From: an uncultured Clostridia bacterium
GTDB lineage: Bacteria; Bacillota; Clostridia; TANB77; CAG-508
Length of the DNA stretch: 39,048 nt
Assembly (NCBI GenBank): GCA_944392425.1
Contig: CALXWM010000011.1
Location: forward strand, 1-39,048
Direction: 5' to 3'
The position numbers and the translations under genes are program-made. Under the pieces are notes generated by a model, which did not search any database, was not told the origin of the DNA, and worked only from the letters and a program-made list of their open reading frames with translations. Positions within the stretch are counted from its first letter, which is position 1. The number at the start of each line of letters is the position of its first letter. This document shows positions 16,962 to 25,050 of this stretch, piece by piece.

Positions 16962-17843
16962 TTATGCTCTTGGATGAGCATTTTTGTATATATCTTTTAT
17001 TCCTGGATCTTGGAACTGTGCATATACTTGTGTTGAAGATATGTCTGAATGTCCAAGCATTGCTTGAATAGATTTTAGGTCTGCACCATTTTGTAAAAGA
17101 TGTGTTGCAAATGAATGTCTTAAAACGTGTGGTGTGATATCTTTTTCAATGTGAGCTTGTTCTTTATAGTATTTAACTATTTTCCAAAAGCCTTGTCTTG
17201 TAAGTCTTGAACCATTTACATTAACAAATAATGCTTTATTGCTTTCATCTTTAATTAATATTGGTCTAGCTTTGTCTATGTATTCTTTTAATGCTTTTTC
17301 AGCAAGTGCGCCAAGAGGTATGGTTCTTGTTTTTTTGCCATTTGAACATGTAACTGTATCTTCATTAAAATTTATATCATCTATATTTAAGTCAATTATT
17401 TCAGTAACCTTCATACCTGTAGCATATGCAAATTCTAGCATTGCCTTGTCTCTAGTTCCTTTTAAGTCAACATCTTTTGGTTGGTCAAGTAATAATTCTA
17501 CTTCGTCTGATGTAAGTACACAAGGAACTCTTTTTTCTATTTTAGGAGATTGTATTGAAACTGTAGGGTCATTTTTAGCCTTCTTTGTTCTAAGTAAAAA
17601 TTGATAAAAAGACCTTATTGATGCTAAGCTTCTTGAAGCTGTAGAAGTCTTTTTGCCCTCTTCTTGTAATTCTTTTAAATAATTCTTAACATCTTCTTCT
17701 TTTGCTTTTGCAAAATTAATGTTATTTTTCATCACATAGTCTCTAAATTGCATAATATCTCTTCTATAAGATTGTAGAGTATTATCTGACAATTTTTTAT
17801 CATTTTGTAAGAATTCTAAAAAAAGTTTAATCTGTTTATCCAT
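16962..17843 (-). CDS. xerD: Tyrosine recombinase XerD-like
   Basis: A 293-aa site-specific recombinase of the Xer type, which resolves chromosome dimers at dif sites. The SAM-like core-binding domain covers 1-88 and the catalytic domain about 105-293. The catalytic set is Lys in the beta hairpin (170/171), His239, Arg242, His265 and the nucleophile Tyr274, and the C terminus ends HPRA as in XerC/D. The expected first catalytic arginine (ATGxRVxE) is instead Lys145 (ATGMKVTE, codon AAG). Length and all other motifs are normal, so it looks intact. It sits between spoIIM and rny. XerC versus XerD cannot be settled from one copy; the context and the HPRA end fit XerD. Confidence 0.9.
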   Translation of the reverse strand: MDKQIKLFLEFLQNDKKLSDNTLQSYRRDIMQFRDYVMKNNINFAKAKEEDVKNYLKELQEEGKKTSTASRSLASIRSFYQFLLRTKKAKNDPTVSIQSPKIEKRVPCVLTSDEVELLLDQPKDVDLKGTRDKAMLEFAYATGMKVTEIIDLNIDDINFNEDTVTCSNGKKTRTIPLGALAEKALKEYIDKARPILIKDESNKALFVNVNGSRLTRQGFWKIVKYYKEQAHIEKDITPHVLRHSFATHLLQNGADLKSIQAMLGHSDISSTQVYAQFQDPGIKDIYKNAHPRA

Positions 17844-17976
17844 TTTTGCTCCCCTATTCTTATATATTTTTGTATTGTTTACTTAAACTTATTATGTTAT
17901 ATCAAATATTTACGTAAAAGTAAAGACTTTTTATAAATAATTTACAATTATTTTTTTGTCATGTCACAGTTCAATA

Positions 17977-18600
17977 TTATAAATAACTTACAACACTTAC
18001 AAGTAAATTACTGCTTATATATGTTTCAATCAATGAACCAACTGCCATTACGACAAGCATTATAAGGCAAAATAATGTGTGTCTAATTATTTCTATTTTT
18101 ATATTTTCTTTTTTTCTATCTTTTATTATTGATTTATATAAGTTTATTCCACTAACCGCTACTGCAAGCATGCAAGGTATTAGAATTATATTATGTACTA
18201 ACATGGATGATAATACAAATACAATACCTTTTCCTGTACCTAATGTCATAACAACAGATGAAATGGTGTACCCCATGCAAAATCCTTTGTACCCCACCAT
18301 TCCATAAACAGCTGGTATACCTATTACAGCCAAACTCATAAACCACAGAATAATTACTAAGAACAAATTGTTTCCGAATGAACTTTTTAACAGCTTAAAA
18401 TAGTCCAGTTTTGAACCATTTTTTAACTCCGTAATAAATGTATTAATATAATTTGTTATCTCGGTTTCTTGCTCTTCTGAGGAATTATTTACTACAATTA
18501 GTCCAATAATTAATCCTAACAAAAATATTATTATTAGAATAAAATATGTTCTTATATTTCTAGTTATATGTTCCTCTATAACTTTTTTTATATTTCTCAT
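17977..18600 (-). CDS. spoIIM: Stage II sporulation protein M
   Basis: A 207-aa integral membrane protein. SpoIIM belongs to the SpoIID-SpoIIM-SpoIIP machine that remodels septal peptidoglycan during engulfment of the forespore. Five or so hydrophobic segments are visible (about 18-38, 73-95, 100-125, 130-155, 175-200). The loop YGMVGYKGFCMGYTISSV matches the conserved SpoIIM/DUF95 core. A strong AGGAGGAAT site lies before the ATG. A small hairpin with arms AATACATA/TATGTATT lies immediately upstream of that site. Together with sigH it marks the organism as a spore former or recent descendant of one. Confidence 0.88.
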   Translation of the reverse strand: MRNIKKVIEEHITRNIRTYFILIIIFLLGLIIGLIVVNNSSEEQETEITNYINTFITELKNGSKLDYFKLLKSSFGNNLFLVIILWFMSLAVIGIPAVYGMVGYKGFCMGYTISSVVMTLGTGKGIVFVLSSMLVHNIILIPCMLAVAVSGINLYKSIIKDRKKENIKIEIIRHTLFCLIMLVVMAVGSLIETYISSNLLVSVVSYL

Positions 18601-18656
18601 TCTATTCCTCCTAATACATAATATCTATGTATTAAAAAGGAGAAATAGAACTTGTT

Positions 18657-19847
18657 TTATCCTATTTGTACTTTTCCATATACTCCGCCACCACCGGCAT
18701 GTATATGCATTTGACCTTTTCTTGCACCATCAATTATTTCTGCCTGCTTTGCACCTATTGCAGCTTCTATATCGTCTTTCGCAATTTTATGTAAAATTGT
18801 CATTTCTGTGCCAAAGTTTGATAATAGTTTTTCAATTGTTTTTCCACCTACACCCGGCATAAATCCAAGTGGAATTTGATAATTATATTTTGGTCTAAAG
18901 CTTGGGCTTGTAGACTCTTGGTCTTTTATAATTTCAATTCTATCATAAACACCCATTGTAATATTTGTACCACCACATTTGTCGCAAACAGTTGCTGGTG
19001 GAGGCGTTTCAATAGAGCAGTTACAATCTTCGCAAAAACTACGATTGTACTTACCAAGTTTAGGGTCTAAACCATAGTTTGCTAAAATTTTTCTACCATC
19101 TTCCATTTTTATAGCTTTCATAATCTCTTTAAAGCTAATTTTATCTACTAATAATTTATTGTATTCTCTAGCGATTTTTGGAAGTGAGTGTGCATCTGAG
19201 TTAGTTATAAAATTTTTATTTGCAAGCTCACTTATTTCATCAGCAATATATGTATCAGCACTTAGGCCAAGCTCTACTGCAAATATTTTGTCGTATTTTT
19301 CTTTGAAAATTCTTGATAATCTTTCTGTACAATTTCCATAATAACTTTTAAATGGAGTAAATATGTGAGCTGGTATTAACACACCATTATATTTTTCCAC
19401 TATATCTATAAGCTCATATCCTGAAATGTCAGATTTTTGAGTACTTAGAGTTATGTTATGTATATGTTTTGACATTTCATTTGAAAAGCCTTTTATATCT
19501 TTTAAACTTGGAAAATAACATAGATTGTGTGCACATCCATGTTTTCCATCTTCTCTAGTTTCAGTAGTTTCTACTTCACTACCAAGTATTATACAAATTT
19601 TATCTTTGTATATTATTCCGCCATCTTCTATTTCGTAGGCTTCACCTGTTTTTAAAAAGTTCTCTATATCTTCAATTACATAAGGTGATGCACAGTCTAT
19701 TATTCCTACAACATCTATTCCTTTTCTTTCAAAACATTCTTTAGCAATATTTGCAAAGTTTAGTGACTTTGCTGCTGTTATTTTTATTGGTTTTCCATTT
19801 TCACTTCTTCCTATGTGTACGTGTAAATCTGCAAATATTTCGTTCAT
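18657..19847 (-). CDS. Endonuclease Q (PHP-domain DNA repair nuclease)
   Basis: A 396-aa nuclease of the EndoQ family, known to nick DNA 5' of deaminated bases (uracil, hypoxanthine, xanthine) and abasic sites. The PHP metal centre is visible as Asp7-x-His9-x-His11, Asp51, Glu91, His161 and Asp218-x-His220. A zinc finger follows with Cys272, Cys275, Cys288 and Cys291, then a helix-hairpin-helix-like segment near GFMPGVGGKTIEKLL. The domain order and length fit the family. It starts 13 bases after the 95-aa gene and ends 56 bases before spoIIM, so the three are likely co-transcribed. Confidence 0.88.
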   Translation of the reverse strand: MNEIFADLHVHIGRSENGKPIKITAAKSLNFANIAKECFERKGIDVVGIIDCASPYVIEDIENFLKTGEAYEIEDGGIIYKDKICIILGSEVETTETREDGKHGCAHNLCYFPSLKDIKGFSNEMSKHIHNITLSTQKSDISGYELIDIVEKYNGVLIPAHIFTPFKSYYGNCTERLSRIFKEKYDKIFAVELGLSADTYIADEISELANKNFITNSDAHSLPKIAREYNKLLVDKISFKEIMKAIKMEDGRKILANYGLDPKLGKYNRSFCEDCNCSIETPPPATVCDKCGGTNITMGVYDRIEIIKDQESTSPSFRPKYNYQIPLGFMPGVGGKTIEKLLSNFGTEMTILHKIAKDDIEAAIGAKQAEIIDGARKGQMHIHAGGGGVYGKVQIG

Positions 19848-19860
19848 TGTTTAGTCCTCT

Positions 19861-20148
19861 CTAAATTTCTCTTTCATCGTCTTTTTTAGGTGTTTGTCCC
19901 ATAGTTTGTCTTGAAGCCCCATCAACATCAGCCATAATAGAAGCTACTAATCCCTCTGTGTCCAAATCTTGGTTTACAGTTTTGGTTTGTTCTTCTTGTT
20001 TAACTCTAGCAATAGCTCTAGTGATGCTCTCATAAAATGTTCCTGCATAATTCATTCCTCTTCTTATATTTTCTAATTCTTGTCCTACAGGAGTATTTTG
20101 ATTTAAGGCTGTATTATATGGTTCAGCCGCACTTTGTAAAGCATTCAT
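19861..20148 (-). CDS. Hypothetical protein, 95 aa
   Basis: Unrecognised small soluble protein, glutamine- and asparagine-rich, with a central helix around YAGTFYESITRAIARVKQEE and a charged tail ending KKDDEREI. No signal peptide or membrane segment. An in-frame TTG at 20157 exists, but AAGGA is correctly spaced only for the ATG at 20148. It heads a probable operon with endonuclease Q and spoIIM. Its leader carries copy B of the hairpin/pseudoknot motif, so this small protein is the direct target of whatever that motif does. Confidence 0.75.
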   Translation of the reverse strand: MNALQSAAEPYNTALNQNTPVGQELENIRRGMNYAGTFYESITRAIARVKQEEQTKTVNQDLDTEGLVASIMADVDGASRQTMGQTPKKDDEREI

Positions 20149-20171
20149 ACTAATCAATCCTTATCTAATGT

Positions 20172-20202
20172 ATTTAGGTTTTTAAAGGTTACCCATAAAC
20201 CC
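20172..20202 (-). promoter_or_regulatory. Leader hairpin/pseudoknot motif, copy B (before the 95-aa gene)
   Basis: On the minus strand: GGTT-TATGGGT-AACC hairpin, then an A-rich linker and ACCTAAATACAT. The loop UGGGU pairs with ACCUA using one G-U in place of the A-U seen in the other copies, so pairing survives a base change. It lies 24 bases before the ATG. Confidence 0.6.
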
Positions 20203-20221
20203 TCAACTTATTATTTTAGTC

Positions 20222-20782
20222 TTATACCTCCACCTTATCCATAAAGTTTACAAATCCTAAGAATTTGTCTAAATATCTATTATATTTTCCGTTTAAATTT
20301 CTATATTTCAAAAGCACTACCGCTTCATCAGTTTTAAAGCCAACTCTTTCTGGTCTATTTAAAAGCATACCTCCAAATTGGTCTGTAAGCTCTATTATAT
20401 CACTTTCGGGCTCTCTATTTTCTGTAATTGTATATCTATTAACACCTTCACAGATTCTGCAAAAACGTTCATCAAAACCAAGCTTAGCTAAATATTCTGC
20501 TCCTCTTTTAGCATAGCTTCTTATATCATCTAAATCAGTTGCATTTTCTTTTTTCATGCAATCACATAAAAGCCTAGCTGTAATAACTAAGTTATCGTCA
20601 ATATTCTCTTCCGGATAATTTTCATGTAAATAATCTAAGAAAAGCTTAGTAATAAGTGTTTTAAAGACTACTGTATTATCATAAAAAATTCCTGTTTTCT
20701 TTTTTAAATAATACATTATCTCCATTTTTTTAAGCCAGTCTTTTTCCCCTAGCATATAAGACGCAAATGTTTCTCCTCCCAT
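20222..20782 (-). CDS. Hypothetical protein, 186 aa
   Basis: Unrecognised soluble, mostly helical protein. A longer frame opens at 20932, but AGAGGAGG sits seven bases before the ATG at 20782, which fixes the start (MGGETFASYML). Features include a conserved-looking helical centre around ITARLLCDCMKKE, three cysteines in the middle (CDCMKK, RFCRICEG) and an acidic/arginine segment. There is an HD-domain-like helical pattern but no HD metal motif, so no enzyme is claimed. It lies between the 95-aa gene and tmcAL on the same strand, after a core-only repeat. Confidence 0.75.
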   Translation of the reverse strand: MGGETFASYMLGEKDWLKKMEIMYYLKKKTGIFYDNTVVFKTLITKLFLDYLHENYPEENIDDNLVITARLLCDCMKKENATDLDDIRSYAKRGAEYLAKLGFDERFCRICEGVNRYTITENREPESDIIELTDQFGGMLLNRPERVGFKTDEAVVLLKYRNLNGKYNRYLDKFLGFVNFMDKVEV

Positions 20783-20906
20783 TTTGCTTCCTCCTCTTTG
20801 GTTTAAATTATATTTCAATATGTAAACTTTTTCAATCTTTGTAACAGAAATGTAATATTTAAATTTTAGCAAATAGTTACTATTCACAACTAAATGTATT
20901 ATTTCA

Positions 20907-20958
20907 AAGCTACAATATATATTCCTCCGCATTTGCTTCGGAACATATATTGTAGCTT
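20907..20958. repeat. Core-only short palindromic repeat
   Basis: A 52-base hairpin: AAGCTACAATATAT (20907-20920) and its exact inverse (20945-20958), with an inner TTCCTCCG/CTTCGGAA pairing. The arm and the motif CCGCATTTG match the ends of the core module in the elements at 5932 and 32626, so this is a minimal version without the GGGGACGG arms. It fills the gap between tmcAL and the 186-aa gene. Confidence 0.75.
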
Positions 20959-20988
20959 AAAAAACGAAATTTAAGCTGTAAATACCTT

Positions 20989-22236
20989 TTATTGCAATAT
21001 AAGGCCTTTTGTGTAATCAAGTCCTGCCTTTGAATCTTTTTTATATCCTATTGTGTATATGTCTGTTGCCATTTTATCTATTTCAAGCATTCTGTTTAGT
21101 GTTTTTTGTTTACCTATGCAAAATCTTTTATTCTTATTGGATACTTCGTATTTTTTTAAAGAAGTAATAACTTTTGCTTTAGAGTTGATTTGAGATAAAA
21201 GAATTTTTCCTTTTTCTGAACAACCAAGAACTCTAATGTATGGAGTTATTTTTTTAGACATTTCCATATCTTTTTTAGTTATTCCAAGTAATGCATAAAG
21301 TAATATTCTTTGAATTCTAGTTTGTGTATATCTTTTAGATTTTATTCCATTAATTAACTCAATTAAATTATTTGTTTTATTTGATACTTCTTTAATTAAA
21401 TATTCAAGACCCTCACTTACATCTGGTAAATTTGCAATTTGTTTTACTGTCATACTTCTTAATTTGTAAATAATTTCATCATTGTAAGCTATAATGTCTA
21501 GCACATAAGTTCCTTGTCTTAAATTATTTAGCAAAATACTATATGATTTTGAAGGCATTACTTTTCTTACTTCTTCTAGCTGATTATGCAATAGCAAATT
21601 TCTTATTCCTGTTGCACTTGCATATTCATCAATTATTTTTGTACTATTATAATAAACTTTTTCTCTTTTTACGCCAAATGGTACTATACTACTTTTTTGT
21701 TTTTTCAATGCCTTTAAATATTCAATTGCTAAAATATTATTAGAACCTTTTACTACATTGGCATATCTTTTTATATCATTTAAATACATCATAAGCGCAT
21801 TTTCTCTTGCCTTTGGAAAAGAGTTTCCTTTGCCAAGTTCATGTTCCAAAATTGCCTTATATTCTGGTGGCTCATTAACTAAAACATTTGCAATATTGTT
21901 AAGTGTAGATACGTCATCTGCTTCCATTCCAAATGAAATAGTATCTACTATGCCTAATTCATTTAATATTTTTACAGCACCATTTGCAAAATTTTCTGCA
22001 CTAGAAACACTATAAATTGTTGGTAATTCTATAACCAAATCGGCATCTCCATTTAGAGCCATTTTAGTTTTTTCCCATTTATTTATAACTGATGTATTTC
22101 CTCTTTGAGTAAAGTTTCCAGTCATAACAGCCACGACGAAATCGGCACCTGTTTGTGCCTTTGTATTTTGTATATGATAACTATGACCATTGTGAAATGG
22201 ATTGTATTCTGCTATTATGCCTACAACTTTGCTCAA
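20989..22236 (-). CDS. tmcAL: tRNA(Met) cytidine acetate ligase
   Basis: A 415-aa enzyme that makes N4-acetylcytidine at the wobble position of elongator tRNA-Met from acetate and ATP (YlbM family). The nucleotidyltransferase-type N terminus has the HxGH motif at His15-His18 (EYNPFHNGH), then MTGNFTQRG and GADLVIELP-like segments (here DADLVIELP). Length is typical. The start codon is TTG, preceded by AGGAGG at nine bases; no better in-frame start exists upstream. It has a clear promoter (22311-22339) and is divergent from rnhA. Confidence 0.95.
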   Translation of the reverse strand: MSKVVGIIAEYNPFHNGHSYHIQNTKAQTGADFVVAVMTGNFTQRGNTSVINKWEKTKMALNGDADLVIELPTIYSVSSAENFANGAVKILNELGIVDTISFGMEADDVSTLNNIANVLVNEPPEYKAILEHELGKGNSFPKARENALMMYLNDIKRYANVVKGSNNILAIEYLKALKKQKSSIVPFGVKREKVYYNSTKIIDEYASATGIRNLLLHNQLEEVRKVMPSKSYSILLNNLRQGTYVLDIIAYNDEIIYKLRSMTVKQIANLPDVSEGLEYLIKEVSNKTNNLIELINGIKSKRYTQTRIQRILLYALLGITKKDMEMSKKITPYIRVLGCSEKGKILLSQINSKAKVITSLKKYEVSNKNKRFCIGKQKTLNRMLEIDKMATDIYTIGYKKDSKAGLDYTKGLILQ

Positions 22237-22310
22237 CTTTGTTTGCCTCCTTATGTATTTTTTATATTTGCTTTTTTAGTTTCCCCTTGAACCTTTTTTA
22301 ATTTACTGAT

Positions 22311-22339
22311 ATAATATCACAAACTTTGCATTTTAGCAA
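22311..22339 (-). promoter_or_regulatory. Sigma-A promoter of tmcAL
   Basis: Minus strand TTGCTA (22334-22339), 17 bases, TATTAT (22311-22316), about 75 bases before the tmcAL start. The rest of this 217-base divergent gap contains an interrupted dyad (TTACAAT near 22361, ATTGTAA near 22402) whose role is unclear. Confidence 0.7.
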
Positions 22340-22453
22340 TAATTGTAAAACATTTTAAGGTTACAATTCACACTTGGAATGCTCTAGAACACCATTTATG
22401 GATTGTAATTAAAAAAATTAGAAGAATTAATAATGAAAGGAATTTAATATTAA

Positions 22454-22891
22454 ATGGAAAAAGTTACAATATATACAGATGGTGCTTGTTCAGGAAATCC
22501 TGGTCCTGGTGGCTGGGGCGCAATACTCATGTATAATGGAAACAAAAAAGAATTATTTGGTGCAAGCAAGGATACAACAAATAACATAATGGAAATTACT
22601 GCTGTGTTAGAAGCTCTTAAAGCACTTAAATTTCCTTGTGAAGTTGATTTATACAGTGACAGTGCTTATGTGGTAAATTGTTTTAATCAAGGTTGGATAT
22701 ATAATTGGTTAAAAAAAGGCTGGAAAACCGCTGGCGGCGAGCCTGTCAAAAACAAAGAATTATGGGAAGAATTATATAGTCTTACTAAAACTCATAAAGT
22801 GACTTTTCATAAGGTTAAAGGTCACGCAGATAATGAATTTAATAATAGATGTGATGAATTAGCAAGAAATGCAATTGATAGTGTAAGGTAA
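22454..22891 (+). CDS. rnhA: Ribonuclease HI
   Basis: A 145-aa enzyme that degrades the RNA strand of RNA-DNA hybrids. Catalytic residues are all present: Asp9 ([13 protein letters not shown]), Glu47, Asp69 and Asp134, with His124 in [11 protein letters not shown]. It has the basic-protrusion segment ([11 protein letters not shown]) of the E. coli-type enzyme. AAAGGA lies 13 bases before the ATG. It is followed 14 bases later by a HAD gene in the same direction, and the pair is one of few plus-strand units here. Confidence 0.97.
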   Translation: MEKVTIYTDGACSGNPGPGGWGAILMYNGNKKELFGASKDTTNNIMEITAVLEALKALKFPCEVDLYSDSAYVVNCFNQGWIYNWLKKGWKTAGGEPVKNKELWEELYSLTKTHKVTFHKVKGHADNEFNNRCDELARNAIDSVR

Positions 22892-22905
22892 AGGAGAAAA
22901 TTAAA

Positions 22906-23484
22906 ATGCGTATAGGAATAGATATAGATGGTGTTTTAACAGATATTGAAAGATTTCAACTAGATTACGGCTCTAAATTTTTTGATGAATATAATAAATT
23001 TATTGTAAATCCTAAAGGTTATGAGCCATATGAAGTATTTGACGTTGAGGTTCAACTAGACACTAAATTTTGGGATGAATATTATTTACATTATTTAAAA
23101 ACTGACTGTATGAGAAGATTTGCTAGTGAAATAATTAATAAACTAAAAGATGAAGGAAATGAGATTTATATTATTACTGCAAGGCATGGAGAACAAAGAA
23201 TTAGTACAGAAGAAATTCAAAGTATAACTAAAAATTGGCTTGAAGAAAATGGCATTATTTACGACAAGTTAATCTTTTCTCCTGAAGATAAATTAGAAAC
23301 TTGCTTAAACAACAAAATTGATGTTATGGTTGAAGATAAGCCAGCTAATATAAACAAGATTTCTACTAAAATTCCTGTTGTATGTTTTCATTCAGGATAC
23401 AATGAAGATTGCTATGGAGACAATATTTATACTGCTTATTCTTGGTATGATGTGTATCATAAGATAAAAATTATTCAGAGGTAG
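22906..23484 (+). CDS. HAD family hydrolase, 5'-nucleotidase-like
   Basis: A 192-aa cytoplasmic HAD hydrolase. Motif I is DIDGVLTD with nucleophile Asp6 and Asp8, motif II is IITARHG, a lysine-containing segment YDKLIFSPEDK follows, and motif III is VEDKP. This pattern matches the 5'(3')-deoxyribonucleotidase (NT5C)/YqfW-like group that dephosphorylates nucleoside monophosphates; substrate is inferred only. AAAGGAGA precedes the ATG. It is co-oriented with rnhA and ends in a hairpin that overlaps its own stop codon. Confidence 0.85.
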   Translation: MRIGIDIDGVLTDIERFQLDYGSKFFDEYNKFIVNPKGYEPYEVFDVEVQLDTKFWDEYYLHYLKTDCMRRFASEIINKLKDEGNEIYIITARHGEQRISTEEIQSITKNWLEENGIIYDKLIFSPEDKLETCLNNKIDVMVEDKPANINKISTKIPVVCFHSGYNEDCYGDNIYTAYSWYDVYHKIKIIQR

Positions 23485-23505
23485 CTATTCAATATTGCTA
23501 CCTCT
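23477..23505 (+). terminator. Terminator hairpin of the rnhA-HAD unit
   Basis: AGAGGTAGC (23477-23485) and GCTACCTCT (23497-23505) with an 11-base loop, overlapping the HAD gene's stop codon. The following TATTATAAG is only weakly T-rich. Confidence 0.6.
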
Positions 23506-23585
23506 TATTATAAGATTTTACCATATAATTTTTATCTTTACCTTTTTATTGTCAACAAAGAAATGGTAAATGCACTGATATAAAC

Positions 23586-24059
23586 TTACTCTCCAAAATA
23601 ATCTCTTATCATTTTCATTCTATCTACTTGGTCAACTTTGAATGGGCATCTACTATTACAGTGTCCACAAGCTATGCAGTCTCCTGCCTTTTTCTCCAAA
23701 TTCATATAGTGGTCTTTCGCTAAGTTATCCCCTAAAACTGCTAAATCATAATATTTATTAATTAACCCTATGTCTAAACCTGCTGGACAAGGCTCACAAT
23801 GATTGCAATATACACATTTTCCTTCTGCATCAACTGGTGTAAAGTTTCCTATTATTGAATAATCTTTTTCTTCTGGTGTTGCAGTAGTGTATTTTAATAT
23901 ATCTATTAAATCATGTTTTCCTCTAATGCCTGGTAAAACTGTCAAAACTCCTGGTTTATCCAAGGCATATTGTATATACTGAATTCTTGTAAGCTTTTTT
24001 CCAAAAGGAGATGTATTATCTTGCAATAAATAAGATAATATTCTATCAGAAAAATTATA
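23586..24059 (-). pseudogene. 5'-truncated aldo/keto reductase with ferredoxin-like C terminus
   Basis: The reading frame encodes only the C-terminal part of a ferredoxin-fused aldo/keto reductase. The motif SPFGKKLT and the ALDKPGV...VLPGIRG segment (end of the TIM barrel) are followed by two cysteine clusters (CVYCNHCEPCP and CIACGHCNSRCP) for [4Fe-4S] centres. Family members have about 370 residues, and here roughly 230 N-terminal residues, including the catalytic Tyr/Lys/His, are missing. The family-like sequence continues upstream of any good start to the stop codon at 24060-24062. The only start within it (TTG at 24026) lacks a ribosome binding site. Most likely a remnant cut by the event that placed the toxin/RNA block next to it. 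Confidence 0.8.
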
Positions 24060-24103
24060 CTATATAAATCTTTTGATAACAAGAATTTCTTTTCTTTACT
24101 TTT

Positions 24104-24144
24104 TTATTGTATAGGAAAAATCGAAGATTTCGAATATACAATAA
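24104..24144. repeat. Short palindrome, TTATTGTATAGGAAAAA family (copy 2)
   Basis: Arms TTATTGTATA (24104-24113) and TATACAATAA (24135-24144), with an inner AAATC-GAA-GATTT hairpin. It shares the 17-base TTATTGTATAGGAAAAA with the palindrome at 15086-15130. It sits between the truncated reductase and the candidate RNA at 24143-24240. Confidence 0.6.
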
Positions 24145-24240
24145 GAAAACTGGCAACTAATTATTTCTAATTAGTTGCCTCCCATAGCAATTTTACTGGA
24201 ACTTTCGTTCCTCCCACAGCAATCCTTATTGATTACTTTC
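24143..24240 (-). ncRNA. Candidate small RNA with two GAAA-capped hairpins
   Basis: About 98 bases with its own promoter (24248-24276). Two tandem units are visible on the minus strand, each ATTGCTRTGGGA followed by a hairpin with a GAAA tetraloop. Unit 1 (24198-24223) has stem GGAAC/GTTCC. Unit 2 (24152-24191) has a 12-pair stem GGCAACTAATTA/TAATTAGTTGCC. After the second stem comes AGTTTTCTTATTG, which can serve as terminator. GAAA (a GNRA loop) exists only in the minus direction, agreeing with the promoter. No reading frame of note. Not recognised as a known RNA family. Confidence 0.6.
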
Positions 24241-24247
24241 TAATACT

Positions 24248-24276
24248 ATGATACTATATTTTATGCCATAAGTCAA
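24248..24276 (-). promoter_or_regulatory. Promoter of the candidate small RNA
   Basis: Minus strand TTGACT (24271-24276), exactly 17 bases, TATCAT (24248-24253). It begins five bases after the toxin gene's stop codon, so the RNA can be made independently of the toxin mRNA. Confidence 0.7.
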
Positions 24277-24280
24277 TGTT

Positions 24281-25012
24281 TTATTCAAAAAATTCTGTCC
24301 TTATTTTTTCATTTATCGTATTTAAATATTTTCCATCAACCTTACCAATAGTACCATTAAAATTCAGTCTTAATATACTAACTTTTTTCATTCTTGTAAT
24401 ATTAGCCCATCTAGTCATATCTTTAAATCTATATATATTATCTATTTGTACTATTTCTGTAATTTGCCCCTTTTTCTTTACACATTCTTCAAGTGTTATC
24501 TTTTTATTGTGATAATCTTGTTCTAGTTTTTTATATTCTTTAGGTTTTTTAGATGATATTGGCAATACAAATATTTCATTATCAAAATTTTTTAATATGA
24601 TAGCGGGATGCATTCCTCCAAATTCATTTCCTATATTAAATCCAAAATCTATCCATACAACATTTCCTCTTTTTAGCAATACTTTTTTTGTTAATAACAT
24701 TGTATCTTCTTTAGAAATATTGGTATTATTAAATATATAATTATTCTTTTTTAAAGCATAGTTATTTTTAACAATATTTTTCAATTGCTTATTTAATCTT
24801 TCATAATTATATTTATCAATTTTATAATTCTTTAGTGTATATTGCACTATATTTTTATAAATATAATCAATATCTTTTTCATTTTCTATTTTTTTAGTTT
24901 TATCTCTAATCCAAGTAAAATATAGTTTTCCTCTTTTTAAATCTTTTTCTGTATTTAAACTTTTTCTAAATTCTCGTAATTTTTTCAAACATTTTATATA
25001 AGCTTCTTTCAC
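24281..25012 (-). CDS. MazF/PemK-like toxin with N-terminal helical extension
   Basis: A 243-aa protein. Residues 1-112 are lysine-rich and predicted helical, with no recognised domain. Residues 113-243 form a MazF/PemK endoribonuclease fold (KRGNVVWIDFG, GNEFGGMHPAIIL, FVLPISS, ITEIVQIDNIYRF). In MazF the residue before the PA/PV dipeptide is the catalytic arginine; here it is His135. The catalytic threonine position is probably Ser153 or Ser154. The start is GTG with AGGAGAG eight bases upstream. No antitoxin gene lies next to it on either strand. It has its own strong promoter with dyad operators and is flanked by two candidate RNAs. It may act on RNA, but activity is not shown by sequence. 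Confidence 0.8.
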   Translation of the reverse strand: MKEAYIKCLKKLREFRKSLNTEKDLKRGKLYFTWIRDKTKKIENEKDIDYIYKNIVQYTLKNYKIDKYNYERLNKQLKNIVKNNYALKKNNYIFNNTNISKEDTMLLTKKVLLKRGNVVWIDFGFNIGNEFGGMHPAIILKNFDNEIFVLPISSKKPKEYKKLEQDYHNKKITLEECVKKKGQITEIVQIDNIYRFKDMTRWANITRMKKVSILRLNFNGTIGKVDGKYLNTINEKIRTEFFE

Positions 25013-25050
25013 TTAATCACTCTCCTAAAATAAAGGCTTTTTGTTTTTAT

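Noticed and set aside
20783..20932. N-terminal extension of the 186-aa gene up to 20932
   Set aside because: It would translate through part of the palindromic repeat, and AGAGGAGG is placed for the ATG at 20782.
23586..24026. Intact 146-aa ferredoxin-like protein starting with TTG at 24026
   Set aside because: No ribosome binding site, and reductase-like residues continue upstream of that TTG to a stop codon, so a truncated gene fits better.
24152..24223. CRISPR-like array
   Set aside because: Only two units with unequal hairpins and a 6-base spacer; no cas genes in the window.
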